From the NCBI GenBank assembly GCA_964411065.1, contig CAYPJO010000078.1:1-8041 (forward strand): a stretch of 8,041 nt of DNA, in the 5' to 3' direction. The notes under the pieces were generated by a model that was not told the origin of the DNA, made no database searches, and was given only the letters and a program-made list of their open reading frames with translations. Positions 1 through 7,141 of this stretch are shown here, one piece after another. The translations under genes were made by a program, and so were the position numbers. Source of the DNA: DYHD01 sp964411065. Lineage in GTDB: Bacteria; Nitrospirota; Thermodesulfovibrionia; Thermodesulfovibrionales; Dissulfurispiraceae. The first letter of the stretch is position 1, and the number at the start of each line of letters is the position of its first letter.

Positions 1-19
1 CACATTGTTAATCAAAATA

Positions 20-48
20 TTGACATTATTCTCTTTTTTTGTTAAAAA
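20..48 (+). promoter_or_regulatory. possible sigma70 promoter upstream of the cysteine desulfurase gene
   Basis: A perfect TTGACA (20-25) is followed after 17 bases by TAAAAA (43-48), a poor -10 match. A better -10-like hexamer, TAGAAT (51-56), lies too far away (25 bases) to pair with it. If used, it would give a leader of about 120 bases before the start codon at 178. The region is very AT-rich, so chance matches are expected. Confidence 0.25.
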
Positions 49-177
49 GGTAGAATATTGTAATGTGATGAAAAAGTTAGAAAATATAGGTTGTCCCATG
101 AACTAAATAACCATAAAAAGCGTTGAAGAAAGATCCAAAAACTTATTAGCAATAAAATAATTAATAATGGAGATGAT

Positions 178-1392
178 ATGAAAAAAGTTATTTATTTAGA
201 TAATAATGCTACTACAGCTATAGCTCCTGAAGTGTATCAGGAGATGATACCTTATCTTACAGAATTATATGGTAACCCTTCTAGCATACACAACTTTGGA
301 AGTCAAATTAGCAAAAAGATTGAAGAAGCAAGAAGCAAAGTTGCCGACTTACTTGGCGCTGAGCCTGAAGAGATTATTTTTACCAGTTGTGGGACCGAAA
401 GTGACAACACTGCAATTATGAGCTGTTTATCGGTAAATCCTGATAAGAAACATATTATAACTACAAAGGTCGAACATCCAGCGGTATTAAATTTTTGTAA
501 ATGGCTATCCCATAAAGGATATAGAGTTACCTTTCTACCTGTAGACGGTTATGGCAGACTTGATATGGAAGCCTTTTATAAATCCCTCGATGATGACACA
601 GCTGTAGTTTCCATAATGTACGCTAATAACGAAACAGGGACAATCTTTCCAATAGAGGAGATCGGAGAAGTCTTAAAAGATAGGAGGATACCATTTCATA
701 CCGATGCTGTCCAGGCAGTTGGCAAAATACCCATAAATCTAAAAAAGTTACCTGTAGATATGCTCTCTCTTTCAGGCCATAAGCTTCATGCTCCAAAGGG
801 CATAGGTGCTTTATATTTAAGAAAAGGCACTAAATTTTCACCCTATCTCATTGGCGGACATCAAGAAGGCGGTAGAAGAGCTGGGACTGAGAATGTAGCT
901 TCCATTATCGCTCTCGGCAAGGCATGTGAAATGGCTTTGAAAGAGGTAAATCGTGAGATAGCAAATATTTCATATCTCAGAGATAAATTAGAAAAACATT
1001 TGTTAAAAACCTGTCCTGACTCAAGGGTCAATGGAGATCCTCAAAATCGTTTACCCAACACTACCAATATAAGCTTTGAATATGTTGAGGGCGAGGCAAT
1101 ACTTCTTAAGTTAGATGAACACGGTATATATGCTTCGTCAGGTTCTGCTTGCTCCTCCGGGTCATCAGAGCCAAGTCATGTCTTAAGAGCTATGGGAGTC
1201 CCTATAACTGCTATACGAGGCTCTGTAAGATTATCTCTTAGTAGATACAATAAAGAAGATGAAATAGATACTGTAAATAGGATTATGCCACAAATCATTC
1301 AAGATCTGAGAGAACTCTCTCCCTTTGGTAAAAAAAAAGACTTGAGAGTAATAAAACCTCAATCCTCTGCTATTCCACATAATAGTGAATAA
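178..1392 (+). CDS. nifS: cysteine desulfurase, NifS/IscS family
   Basis: This is a pyridoxal-phosphate enzyme of the class V aminotransferase fold. It removes sulfur from L-cysteine to give alanine and an enzyme-bound persulfide, which supplies Fe-S cluster assembly and possibly tRNA thiolation, in the cytoplasm. The 404-residue length is normal. Visible motifs are the N-terminal YLDNNATT, a VEHPAV histidine at H100, HTDAVQAVGK with the cofactor-contacting D176 and Q179, SGHK with the Schiff-base lysine K202, and SGSACSSGSSEPSHVL with the catalytic persulfide C325. Numbering of K202 and C325 matches Azotobacter NifS, and the C325 loop reads like group I enzymes. The start is supported by GGAG at 169-172, five bases before ATG. 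No nifU/iscU scaffold, iscR or mnmA is visible next to it, so the exact role (nitrogenase-specific or housekeeping) cannot be decided; housekeeping Fe-S supply is the safer inference. The last 25 or so residues, rich in K, P and S, look like a flexible tail. Confidence 0.95.
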   Translation: MKKVIYLDNNATTAIAPEVYQEMIPYLTELYGNPSSIHNFGSQISKKIEEARSKVADLLGAEPEEIIFTSCGTESDNTAIMSCLSVNPDKKHIITTKVEHPAVLNFCKWLSHKGYRVTFLPVDGYGRLDMEAFYKSLDDDTAVVSIMYANNETGTIFPIEEIGEVLKDRRIPFHTDAVQAVGKIPINLKKLPVDMLSLSGHKLHAPKGIGALYLRKGTKFSPYLIGGHQEGGRRAGTENVASIIALGKACEMALKEVNREIANISYLRDKLEKHLLKTCPDSRVNGDPQNRLPNTTNISFEYVEGEAILLKLDEHGIYASSGSACSSGSSEPSHVLRAMGVPITAIRGSVRLSLSRYNKEDEIDTVNRIMPQIIQDLRELSPFGKKKDLRVIKPQSSAIPHNSE

Positions 1393-1893
1393 ACTTATCA
1401 TAAAAAATGTATTTAAAAGGACCATTTACCAAAGGATAAGGTTTAATCAATCAATAGAAAGCAATTATCTGAGAGTATGTAAAAAAGAGATATCATCATA
1501 TAAAAATGAGTCTATCACACCTTAACTCACTTAAAAGATAGATTATTGTTCTACTAAGTCTTTAAAAATTATTTGCAATTAATACCAGCCTTTATAGTTT
1601 ATAATTTCACTTTGAAGAAAAGACTTTCACTGGCAAGGATAGCTTACAGTTAGTAAATTGCAAAGAGATAGTATATTGATTTTTAATGGTGGTTCTGATG
1701 AAATGAACCCGAGACAGGGACTTTGAAAAGACTTTATGAATTCATGACACCCCTCTTAATTTGAACAAGTCAATAATATCCTCAATTCTCTCAGGCAAAA
1801 AGAGCAAGATTTTATAAACATACAAATGTGAAAATCACCGGAGTTAAATAACAGAATCCCTGTCGTAACTTTCTTAGGGCTAAATAGACTTTC

Positions 1894-1927
1894 TTGCTTT
1901 GGACGTTTAAGGTAAAATATATATACA
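1894..1927 (+). promoter_or_regulatory. possible promoter for the glutaredoxin-like gene
   Basis: TTGCTT (1894-1899) pairs with TATATA (1918-1923) at 18 bases, and the overlapping pair TTTGGA (1898-1903) with TATACA (1922-1927) also has an 18-base spacer. Either would start transcription about 75 bases before the gene at 2009 and would place the GAGCTTGTCGAAGG-type repeat in the mRNA leader. The matches are modest in AT-rich DNA. Confidence 0.25.
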
Positions 1928-1957
1928 ATAGGTTTTTTATGGATTCTATATTAAGAC

Positions 1958-1982
1958 GTCATATTGAGCTTGTCGAAGGACT
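1958..1982. repeat. unit resembling the dispersed 'TGAGCTTGTCGAAGG' repeat
   Basis: The core ATTGAGCTTGTCGAAGG closely resembles a short sequence (CCTTCGACAAGCTCA on the other strand) that is scattered in many copies between genes in numerous bacterial genomes and metagenome assemblies. It is more GC-rich than its surroundings and sits 27 bases before the glutaredoxin-like gene. Only one copy is seen in this window, so the repeat assignment rests on recognition of the core, not on copies found here. Confidence 0.45.
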
Positions 1983-2008
1983 ATAAAATAATCTAAAAAG
2001 AGAATAGC

Positions 2009-2254
2009 ATGGTATACATTACCTTTTATTACAAACCCGAATGCTGGTTATGTGATGTAGCTCAAGAGATGCTTAATGGAATTAAGGAAAAATATAATCT
2101 GGATATCAATAAGGTTGACATTACGACTAATGATGAGCTATACGAACTATATCGTTATGATATACCAGTCTTGGAATTCAAGGATGGTAGCACTTTACAT
2201 GGAAGAATAAAATTAAAAGATTTGCTAAAAAAGATAAATGAAAACGATAAATAA
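2009..2254 (+). CDS. glutaredoxin-like protein (thioredoxin fold, DUF836 type)
   Basis: An 81-residue cytoplasmic protein covering a single small thioredoxin fold. The first strand (YITFYYKPE) leads straight into the redox motif C12-W-L-C15 at the start of the first helix, and a cis-proline is visible at DIP (P53), followed by the GS/G-type turn before the last helix. Length and the KPECWLC motif fit the glutaredoxin-like DUF836 family, which are thought to be thiol-disulfide oxidoreductases; the substrate is unknown. The ribosome binding site is weak (AAGAGA at 1998-2003, five bases before ATG), but the start leaves no room for loss of the first beta strand. It stands alone: 616 bases after the cysteine desulfurase and convergent with the penicillin-binding protein. 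A shared thiol or sulfur role with the upstream gene is only an inference. Confidence 0.8.
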   Translation: MVYITFYYKPECWLCDVAQEMLNGIKEKYNLDINKVDITTNDELYELYRYDIPVLEFKDGSTLHGRIKLKDLLKKINENDK

Positions 2255-2427
2255 CCCCGATAGCTTATATAGACTTAAATTCAATAAAAGAAACATAATT
2301 TTATTTTAACCTCCACACTACCTTTAGCATAGTAATTATTAATAATGCCATAACCAAGAATATAAATTTTATGAAGCAAATCAACATATATTTAGTGGCA
2401 AGTAGATTCAGAGATAGAGTATAAAGA

Positions 2428-2508
2428 CTAATAAAAAAAGACTACATTTAAAGTATTTGGCGTAAAGCTCATGAAAGCAGAGTATTGGTCCTAATAAAAA
2501 AGATTACT
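2428..2508. repeat. pair of short A-rich direct repeats in the convergent gap
   Basis: CTAATAAAAAAAGACTAC (2428-2445) and CTAATAAAAAAGATTACT (2491-2508) are near-identical over about 16 bases with a one-base A-run difference and a C/T change, spaced 63 bases apart. They lie in the 289-base gap (2255-2543) between two converging genes. An imperfect outer inverted repeat, GCAGA (2477-2481) with TCTGC (2514-2518), encloses the second copy. No strong intrinsic terminator for either gene is visible in this gap; the rest of it shows nothing I can name. Confidence 0.4.
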
Positions 2509-2543
2509 CTTATTCTGCAAAGATTTGGCCTCTAAAATTAAAC

Positions 2544-4682
2544 CTATTCAAAGAGAGAATTAATATGATTATCAATGGAAATAGAGGATAAATAGCTTTT
2601 CATAAAAGTTGCCCAAATGGGAGCCGCAGCTCTTCCGCCCACCTCTGTATGACCTAAAGACCTCCTCATATCATCGTAACCTACCCATACACCAGCAACA
2701 AGATGGGATGTATAACCTATAAACCAAGCGTCTTTATAGTCGTTAGTGGTGCCAGTTTTACCTGAAACAGTTATCCCTATATTGGCTCTCGTTCCTGTGC
2801 CGTAGAGTATTACATCCCTTAGCAAAGATGTCAATTGACTTGCCACATCAGGATTTAAGATTTGCTCACCCTCTGGCAAGTTTTCCTCCAAAAGGGAGCC
2901 CTTTGAATCGGTTATGTATCTGATTGCAATAGGCTTGATCTTAATACCGTTATTCGCAAAAACTGAATAAGCAGTTGTAAGTTCCAAGGGGCTAACACTT
3001 ATTGAGCCAAGGGCAATAGCTAATTCTCTCGGGATATAAGATTGAATTCCTGCTTTAATTGCAAACTCTTTAACATCGTCAATGCCTATAGCATCAACAA
3101 GTTTAACTGTCACAACATTTTTTGAATAAGCAAGAGCTTCCCTTAATGTAATTGGGCCCAGATATTTTCGGTCATAGTTTTCTGGACTCCACTCCTGATT
3201 GCCCCATCGATATGTTACAGGCTCATCAATGACTATGCTCTCAGGTGTATAACCCTTTTGTAAAGCCACAGCATATACAAAGGGTTTAAAAGCTGAACCT
3301 GCCTGCCTTTTTGCCATAAGGGCTCTATTATAGTCACTTTTTGAGAAGCTAAAACCTCCAATCATTGCCTTTATGTAGCCTGTTTCAGGTTCTATAGCTA
3401 TTAATGCCCCTTCGATCTCGGGATCCTGTTCCAGACTAAAGATTATGTTATTTTTATCCACTGATTTTACTTTTACATAAATGATATCACCCTTTTTCAA
3501 AATATCTGTCAATTGAAAATTCTTTATGGTTCTAATTTTACCAGTCTTAGCATCTAATATATTGCTTGCCCATAAAGCATCTTCTAAAGATAGTCTGCCA
3601 GTTATACCTCTTGTGCTGATAGTTGCCTCTTTTGGGGTCACAGCTAAAACTACACCAGTAGAAATTTCTCCTTTCATGATTGGTATAGTTGGTTTTGAAG
3701 AAACTTTTTGTTGTTCTGATTTTATTTCCCTAAAACCAACAGGCCCTCTCCATCCTTTTCTTTTGTCTATCTCTCTTAATCCCTCTTGTAGAGCTTTTTG
3801 TGCATATACTTGGGCATTTTTATTCAGAGTGGTATATACCCTCAAACCTTTTTTGTACACTAACTCTTCACCGTACTTTTGCTCTAATAGCTGTCTAATA
3901 TATTCAAGAAAATAATTGTTAGCTTCTCTCTCAAATCTAAAAGATGATAGCACTATGGGATATCTTTTATAAGCCTCCCTTTGAGCTTGTGTGATATAAC
4001 CTTCTGCCTCCATCCGTGATAAAACAACTTCTTGTCTTTCCTTTGCTTTTACAAGATTATTAAAGGGGGAATAGGCATTAGGTGCTTTTATCAAGCCTGC
4101 TAAAAGAGCTGCTTCTGGGAGATTAATCTCAGCAGCAGACTTCCCAAAATATAGGCGGGAAGCCATTTCTACACCGTAGGCACCATGACCAAAATAGACT
4201 TTATTGAGATATAATTCGAGAATCTCTTTTTTACTCAATTCTTTTTCCAATTTTATTGCAAGATGAGCTTCCTTTATTTTCCTTTTTAAAGTCTTCTCAG
4301 GGGTGAGAAACATTATTTTTGCAAGTTGTTGAGTTATGGTACTACCACCTTGTTTAATGCTACCATGCATGATATCAACAATTAATGCTCTTGCGATACC
4401 GATATAGTCTATACCTTTGTGTTTCCAAAATCTAGAGTCCTCAACAGCTACTACAGCATTAATAAGATGTGAGGGAAACTTTTCATAAGGTATATAGATG
4501 CCTTTTTCGATCCTAAACTCTCCGATTAGTGTATTGTCATCAGCGTAAACCTTGGTGCCTTCAGTATATCGATGCTTTCTGATCTCAGATATAGCAGGGA
4601 TTCCCTCTGCTAACGCAAGGTAGGCACCTACAATAGAACCTAAGAACAAGACTAAGAATATCAGGAGAATAAAACGTTTCAT
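2544..4682 (-). CDS. bifunctional class A penicillin-binding protein (PBP1A type)
   Basis: A murein synthase that polymerises lipid II into glycan strands and crosslinks the peptides, anchored in the inner membrane with its body in the periplasm. The 712 residues contain one N-terminal membrane helix (about 4-25), a GT51 glycosyltransferase domain (about 45-215) with EDSRFW carrying catalytic E81, GGSTITQQ (112-119) and ELYLNKVYFG (156-165), and an inserted segment (about 330-420, probably OB-like). The transpeptidase domain has all three motifs: S463-AFK466, S520-K-N522 and K642-T-G-T645. Both active sites therefore look intact. The family's usual mrcA/ponA (PBP1A) layout fits; length is somewhat shorter than Escherichia coli PBP1A. 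It follows tolB by 97 bases on the same strand with no obvious terminator, so it may be cotranscribed with the Tol genes, in the place where pal normally stands. The only purine-rich match before ATG (AAAGAG) is directly adjacent to it, so initiation may be weak or use an unusually short leader. Confidence 0.95.
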   Translation of the reverse strand: MKRFILLIFLVLFLGSIVGAYLALAEGIPAISEIRKHRYTEGTKVYADDNTLIGEFRIEKGIYIPYEKFPSHLINAVVAVEDSRFWKHKGIDYIGIARALIVDIMHGSIKQGGSTITQQLAKIMFLTPEKTLKRKIKEAHLAIKLEKELSKKEILELYLNKVYFGHGAYGVEMASRLYFGKSAAEINLPEAALLAGLIKAPNAYSPFNNLVKAKERQEVVLSRMEAEGYITQAQREAYKRYPIVLSSFRFEREANNYFLEYIRQLLEQKYGEELVYKKGLRVYTTLNKNAQVYAQKALQEGLREIDKRKGWRGPVGFREIKSEQQKVSSKPTIPIMKGEISTGVVLAVTPKEATISTRGITGRLSLEDALWASNILDAKTGKIRTIKNFQLTDILKKGDIIYVKVKSVDKNNIIFSLEQDPEIEGALIAIEPETGYIKAMIGGFSFSKSDYNRALMAKRQAGSAFKPFVYAVALQKGYTPESIVIDEPVTYRWGNQEWSPENYDRKYLGPITLREALAYSKNVVTVKLVDAIGIDDVKEFAIKAGIQSYIPRELAIALGSISVSPLELTTAYSVFANNGIKIKPIAIRYITDSKGSLLEENLPEGEQILNPDVASQLTSLLRDVILYGTGTRANIGITVSGKTGTTNDYKDAWFIGYTSHLVAGVWVGYDDMRRSLGHTEVGGRAAAPIWATFMKSYLSSISIDNHINSLFE

Positions 4683-4691
4683 CTCTTTAAA

Positions 4692-4722
4692 ATTTTGATG
4701 CTTTTGAAATAAATGTCAAAAG
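4692..4722 (-). promoter_or_regulatory. possible promoter with overlapping inverted repeat before the PBP gene
   Basis: On the minus strand a perfect TTGACA (4719-4714) is followed after 16 bases by CAAAAT (4697-4692), four of six matches to the -10 consensus. Transcription would begin only a few bases before the start codon at 4682, giving a near-leaderless mRNA. The -35 overlaps a perfect 7-base inverted repeat, CTTTTGA (4701-4707) and TCAAAAG (4716-4722) with an 8-base spacer, which could be an operator half-site pair or chance in AT-rich DNA. Confidence 0.25.
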
Positions 4723-4779
4723 GATAAATTAATCTTTATTTTAACATGAATCTAAAGTATAAAGGGATAAATGAGCTAT

Positions 4780-6057
4780 TTACAGAGGCGACCATGCAGG
4801 ACCATAAGCTTTAATGCTTACTGGAGTAATCCTTTTTTGGCCGCTACCATCGGCTCTCATTATATAAATACCCTTTTTTCCTTCTCTATCAGATACAAAA
4901 GCAATATATCTTCCATCGGGGGAGAAAGAAGGTTCTTCGTTATTACCTAAGCTTGTGATCTGTTTTATCTCTGAACCATCAGTATTCATTATAAATATTT
5001 GGTTTTTACCGCCAACGATACCAACAAAAGCTATCTTATCTCCTTTAGGCGACCACACGGGAGATGTATTATAGGAACCTTCATAGGTAATTTTTTTGAT
5101 ATTTAGACCATTAATATCAGAGAGATACAATTGGGGAGAGCCGTCTCTATTTGAGACAAAGAGAAGTTTTTCACCATTTGGAGAGACGGTAGGAGACATA
5201 TCGATCCATGGTGAAGATATTATTTTCTTTGTATTAAAGGTGAAAATATCTCCTAAATATATCTCTGAATTACCATCCTTAGTTGAGATAAACACAAACT
5301 CTCTATTATTTGGAAGAAAATTGCCTGTAAGGTTCAATCCCTTTTGAGAGAGGATTTTTATCTCTCTCATACTCTTCAAATCGAGTAAAAAGATGCCCCA
5401 TTGCCGATTTTTTAACTTAGAGTAAATTAATCTTGAACCATCGGATGACCACTTTGGAGATAACATCGCTTCGCCATGGATACCAATTTCATGACTTCTA
5501 TGCCCGTCCCAATCCATTAGAGAGAGCTCTTTTTTATTATTTTTTTCTATTATATAAGAGATCTTTGTTCTAAATATACCCTGTTGACCGGTTATTATTT
5601 TGTAAATATCGTTAGCAATTGAGTGAGCAACTTGGCGGTATAGTTCAGTAGAGGCGCTATACTCTTTTTTTAAAATCTCTTTACCCTCAGTAACATCGTA
5701 TATGGAAATATTGGTAGTTAAATCTCTTTCTTTTTTAATTATATTTCCTTTAACAACTACCTCAACTCCTATGCTTTTCCAATTTATTCTATTGAAAGGC
5801 TGGTCATTTTTTTCTATATGAGTCTTATCATCTATCACTTTGAACAATCCGGTAAAATCTAAGTCCTCTTTAATAATATCTGATATCTCAGATCCTCCCG
5901 AAAATTGCTGAATGGCTATTGGAAACCTAAATAGAGCTGGTGAGGTGATATCGAGATAGACCTTTTCAGCGAAGGAGGTTAAACTTGCAAAAAACAAAAA
6001 AAAGAAAAAAATAAGGGCAGTTATTATTAATTTATGTTTCTTTTTTATTAGCTTCAT
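4780..6057 (-). CDS. tolB: Tol-Pal system periplasmic protein TolB
   Basis: Periplasmic component of the Tol envelope-constriction system, which in known systems binds TolA through its N-terminal strand and Pal through its propeller. The 425 residues begin with a clear Sec signal peptide: a lysine-rich start, a hydrophobic stretch (about 10-28, with a run of phenylalanines) and probable cleavage after SFA at residue 30. Residues about 33-160 form the TolB N-terminal domain, and about 165-425 a six-bladed beta propeller with typical blade motifs such as SPKWSSDGSRLIYS, SPTVSPNGEKLLFVSNRDG, SPVWSPKGDKIAFVG and PSFSPDGRYIAFVSDREG. Length matches Escherichia coli TolB (about 430). The start overlaps the stop of the upstream tolA-like gene by four bases (ATGA), and an AAGG lies about ten bases before ATG. 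pal does not follow, so the usual partner must be elsewhere or missing. Confidence 0.95.
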   Translation of the reverse strand: MKLIKKKHKLIITALIFFFFLFFASLTSFAEKVYLDITSPALFRFPIAIQQFSGGSEISDIIKEDLDFTGLFKVIDDKTHIEKNDQPFNRINWKSIGVEVVVKGNIIKKERDLTTNISIYDVTEGKEILKKEYSASTELYRQVAHSIANDIYKIITGQQGIFRTKISYIIEKNNKKELSLMDWDGHRSHEIGIHGEAMLSPKWSSDGSRLIYSKLKNRQWGIFLLDLKSMREIKILSQKGLNLTGNFLPNNREFVFISTKDGNSEIYLGDIFTFNTKKIISSPWIDMSPTVSPNGEKLLFVSNRDGSPQLYLSDINGLNIKKITYEGSYNTSPVWSPKGDKIAFVGIVGGKNQIFIMNTDGSEIKQITSLGNNEEPSFSPDGRYIAFVSDREGKKGIYIMRADGSGQKRITPVSIKAYGPAWSPL

Positions 6058-6743
6058 GGATTAAACCTTATACCCACTTCCAGTTCTTTTGGTGGTGGTG
6101 GCAGTGGGCTTGCTTTACTCAGAGCTCTAAGGGCGTAACGGTCAAATAAAGGATTGCCTGAGCTTTTCTCGACTCTATCGATTTTAACACTACCATCGGA
6201 TAGAATTTTTATAGAAACAATTGCCTCTAAGTTTCCTTTGAAAATTTCAGGGTAGACCCACTGTCTTCTAATCATATTAACAATTAGGGCATAGTAATCA
6301 TTCAGAGCTGAAGCAGTGTTTGAATCCATAGATTGAGATTCTCTTTTATTCTGTATCTGATATGTTTTGGTTAAGGAGGAAGAAGGCTCTTTAATATCTA
6401 TTATCTTCCTTAAAGCTACTATCTTCTCGAGCTTTTTCTTGGCTTCTAATGCTTCAATTCTCTCTTTAACTAACTTTTCTTGTTCTATCCTTTTGCTAAT
6501 GTTACTCTTCGAAACCGTCTCTTCAGGTGGTTGCTGGCTCTTAATTTCTTTCTTTTGGAGTTCGCTGGATGGTGAGGATAAGGTTGCTAGAGCATTGTAT
6601 TCCTCAACAAGTAAGACTTTATAAGTCTTAGTTTTTCTGTCAATTTCACCTTTGTTGATTGTAAAAAGGGCAATTATAAAAAGGATCAGATGGAGTAAAA
6701 GAGAAAAAGCAAAAGAACGATATAGTAAAGAGGGATTGTTCAT
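6054..6743 (-). CDS. tolA: TolA-like energy transducer (TonB family C-terminus)
   Basis: An inner-membrane-anchored protein that, in the Tol system, carries force from the TolQ-TolR motor to TolB and Pal. It has 229 residues: one N-terminal membrane helix (about 11-30) with the S14-LLL-H18 pattern that in TonB and TolA contacts the motor; a charged, partly coiled-coil-like periplasmic section rich in K, E and Q (about 60-130); and a C-terminal TonB-family domain (about 145-229) containing IRRQWVYPE, ILSDGSVK and LPPPPKEL. The linker is far shorter than in Escherichia coli TolA (421 residues), as is common outside the Gammaproteobacteria. By sequence alone it could be called TonB; its position between tolR and tolB argues for the TolA role. 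It overlaps tolR and tolB by ATGA at both ends and has no clear ribosome binding site of its own, which suggests translational coupling to tolR. Confidence 0.88.
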   Translation of the reverse strand: MNNPSLLYRSFAFSLLLHLILFIIALFTINKGEIDRKTKTYKVLLVEEYNALATLSSPSSELQKKEIKSQQPPEETVSKSNISKRIEQEKLVKERIEALEAKKKLEKIVALRKIIDIKEPSSSLTKTYQIQNKRESQSMDSNTASALNDYYALIVNMIRRQWVYPEIFKGNLEAIVSIKILSDGSVKIDRVEKSSGNPLFDRYALRALSKASPLPPPPKELEVGIRFNP

Positions 6744-7141
6744 CTTAGAGAGATTTTAGGTTCAGTTATCATGCCTAATTTTTCTATACCAGCCTCCTTG
6801 ATCTCACCCATTATTTCAACTACATAACCATATGGTACATCTTTATCAGCCCTTAAAAAGACATCTGGATTGTTTTTACTGAGTAAATAAAGCTTATTAA
6901 TAAGCTCTTCCTTCGTTACTAAATTGTCATTTAGATAGATTTTTCCATCTCTCTTTATTGCAATTACAATTCTTTGTTCATCACTTAGCCCTTTGCCCTT
7001 CGCTTTGGGTAAATTTATATCAATTCCCTGTTGGAGAAGCGGTGCAGTGATCATAAATATAATCAAAAGCACAAGCATAACGTCAACTAAAGGGGTCACA
7101 TTTATTTCAGACATGGGTTCTCTATTTTTAGATATCTTCAT
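6740..7141 (-). CDS. tolR: biopolymer transport protein TolR/ExbD
   Basis: Rotor or plug subunit of the proton-driven TolQ-TolR motor in the inner membrane. The 133 residues show the family pattern: a short cytoplasmic start ending in SEINVTPLVDVMLVLLIIFM, where D20 is the proton-carrying aspartate at the start of the single membrane helix (about 19-37), followed by a periplasmic domain (about 40-133) with the usual GKIYLND and DVFLRADKDVPYG strands. No key residue is missing. It overlaps tolQ and tolA by ATGA, and no Shine-Dalgarno sequence stands before its ATG, so it probably depends on ribosomes finishing tolQ. ExbD of a Ton system is the alternative; the downstream tolB favours TolR. Confidence 0.93.
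   Translation of the reverse strand: MKISKNREPMSEINVTPLVDVMLVLLIIFMITAPLLQQGIDINLPKAKGKGLSDEQRIVIAIKRDGKIYLNDNLVTKEELINKLYLLSKNNPDVFLRADKDVPYGYVVEIMGEIKEAGIEKLGMITEPKISLR

Larger units (their letters stand above)
1393..2008. other. 616-base intergenic stretch without a confident gene
   Basis: Neither strand holds an open frame with a good start and ribosome binding site. The longest suggestive piece is a minus-strand stretch open for 64 codons (1756-1950) that begins right after a stop and has no start codon near its upstream end. A second minus-strand frame (about 1742-1834) gives a short protein-like end reading LPERIEDIIDLFKLRGVS. An inverted 8-mer, GACAGGGA near 1713 and TCCCTGTC near 1857, brackets part of it. 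These may be relics of a decayed gene or element. No GC-rich terminator hairpin is visible after the cysteine desulfurase stop, and I see no tRNA-like TpsiC arm. Confidence 0.5.

Noticed and set aside
68..106. A 12-codon frame, MKKLENIGCPMN, in the leader of the cysteine desulfurase gene, containing one cysteine codon, as a possible attenuation peptide.
   Set aside because: No ribosome binding site precedes it, no paired hairpins or terminator follow, and one cysteine codon is not a convincing attenuator.
1380..1412. A possible hairpin around the cysteine desulfurase stop (TGAATAA with TTATCA).
   Set aside because: The stem is AT-only with a bulge and is followed by A, not T, on the transcribed strand, so it is not a believable intrinsic terminator.
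1231..1425. A 64-codon minus-strand frame over the end of the cysteine desulfurase gene.
   Set aside because: It is antisense to a well-supported gene and its composition is an AT-rich shadow with no recognisable motif.
2283..2305. AATAAAA/TTTTATT inverted repeat downstream of the glutaredoxin-like gene as a terminator.
   Set aside because: The 7-base stem contains only A-T pairs and would be too weak; such pairs are expected by chance in this composition.
3526..3915. A 129-codon + strand frame inside the PBP gene.
   Set aside because: It lies wholly opposite an intact, motif-complete PBP and shows no domain or ribosome binding site.
5096..5347. An 83-codon + strand frame inside tolB.
   Set aside because: It is antisense to the beta-propeller coding region; its S/P/G-rich composition mirrors the blade repeats.
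6367..6624. An 85-codon + strand frame with hydrophobic stretches opposite the tolA-like gene.
   Set aside because: The S/L/F-rich sequence is the reverse complement of the K/E-rich linker codons, a common artefact.
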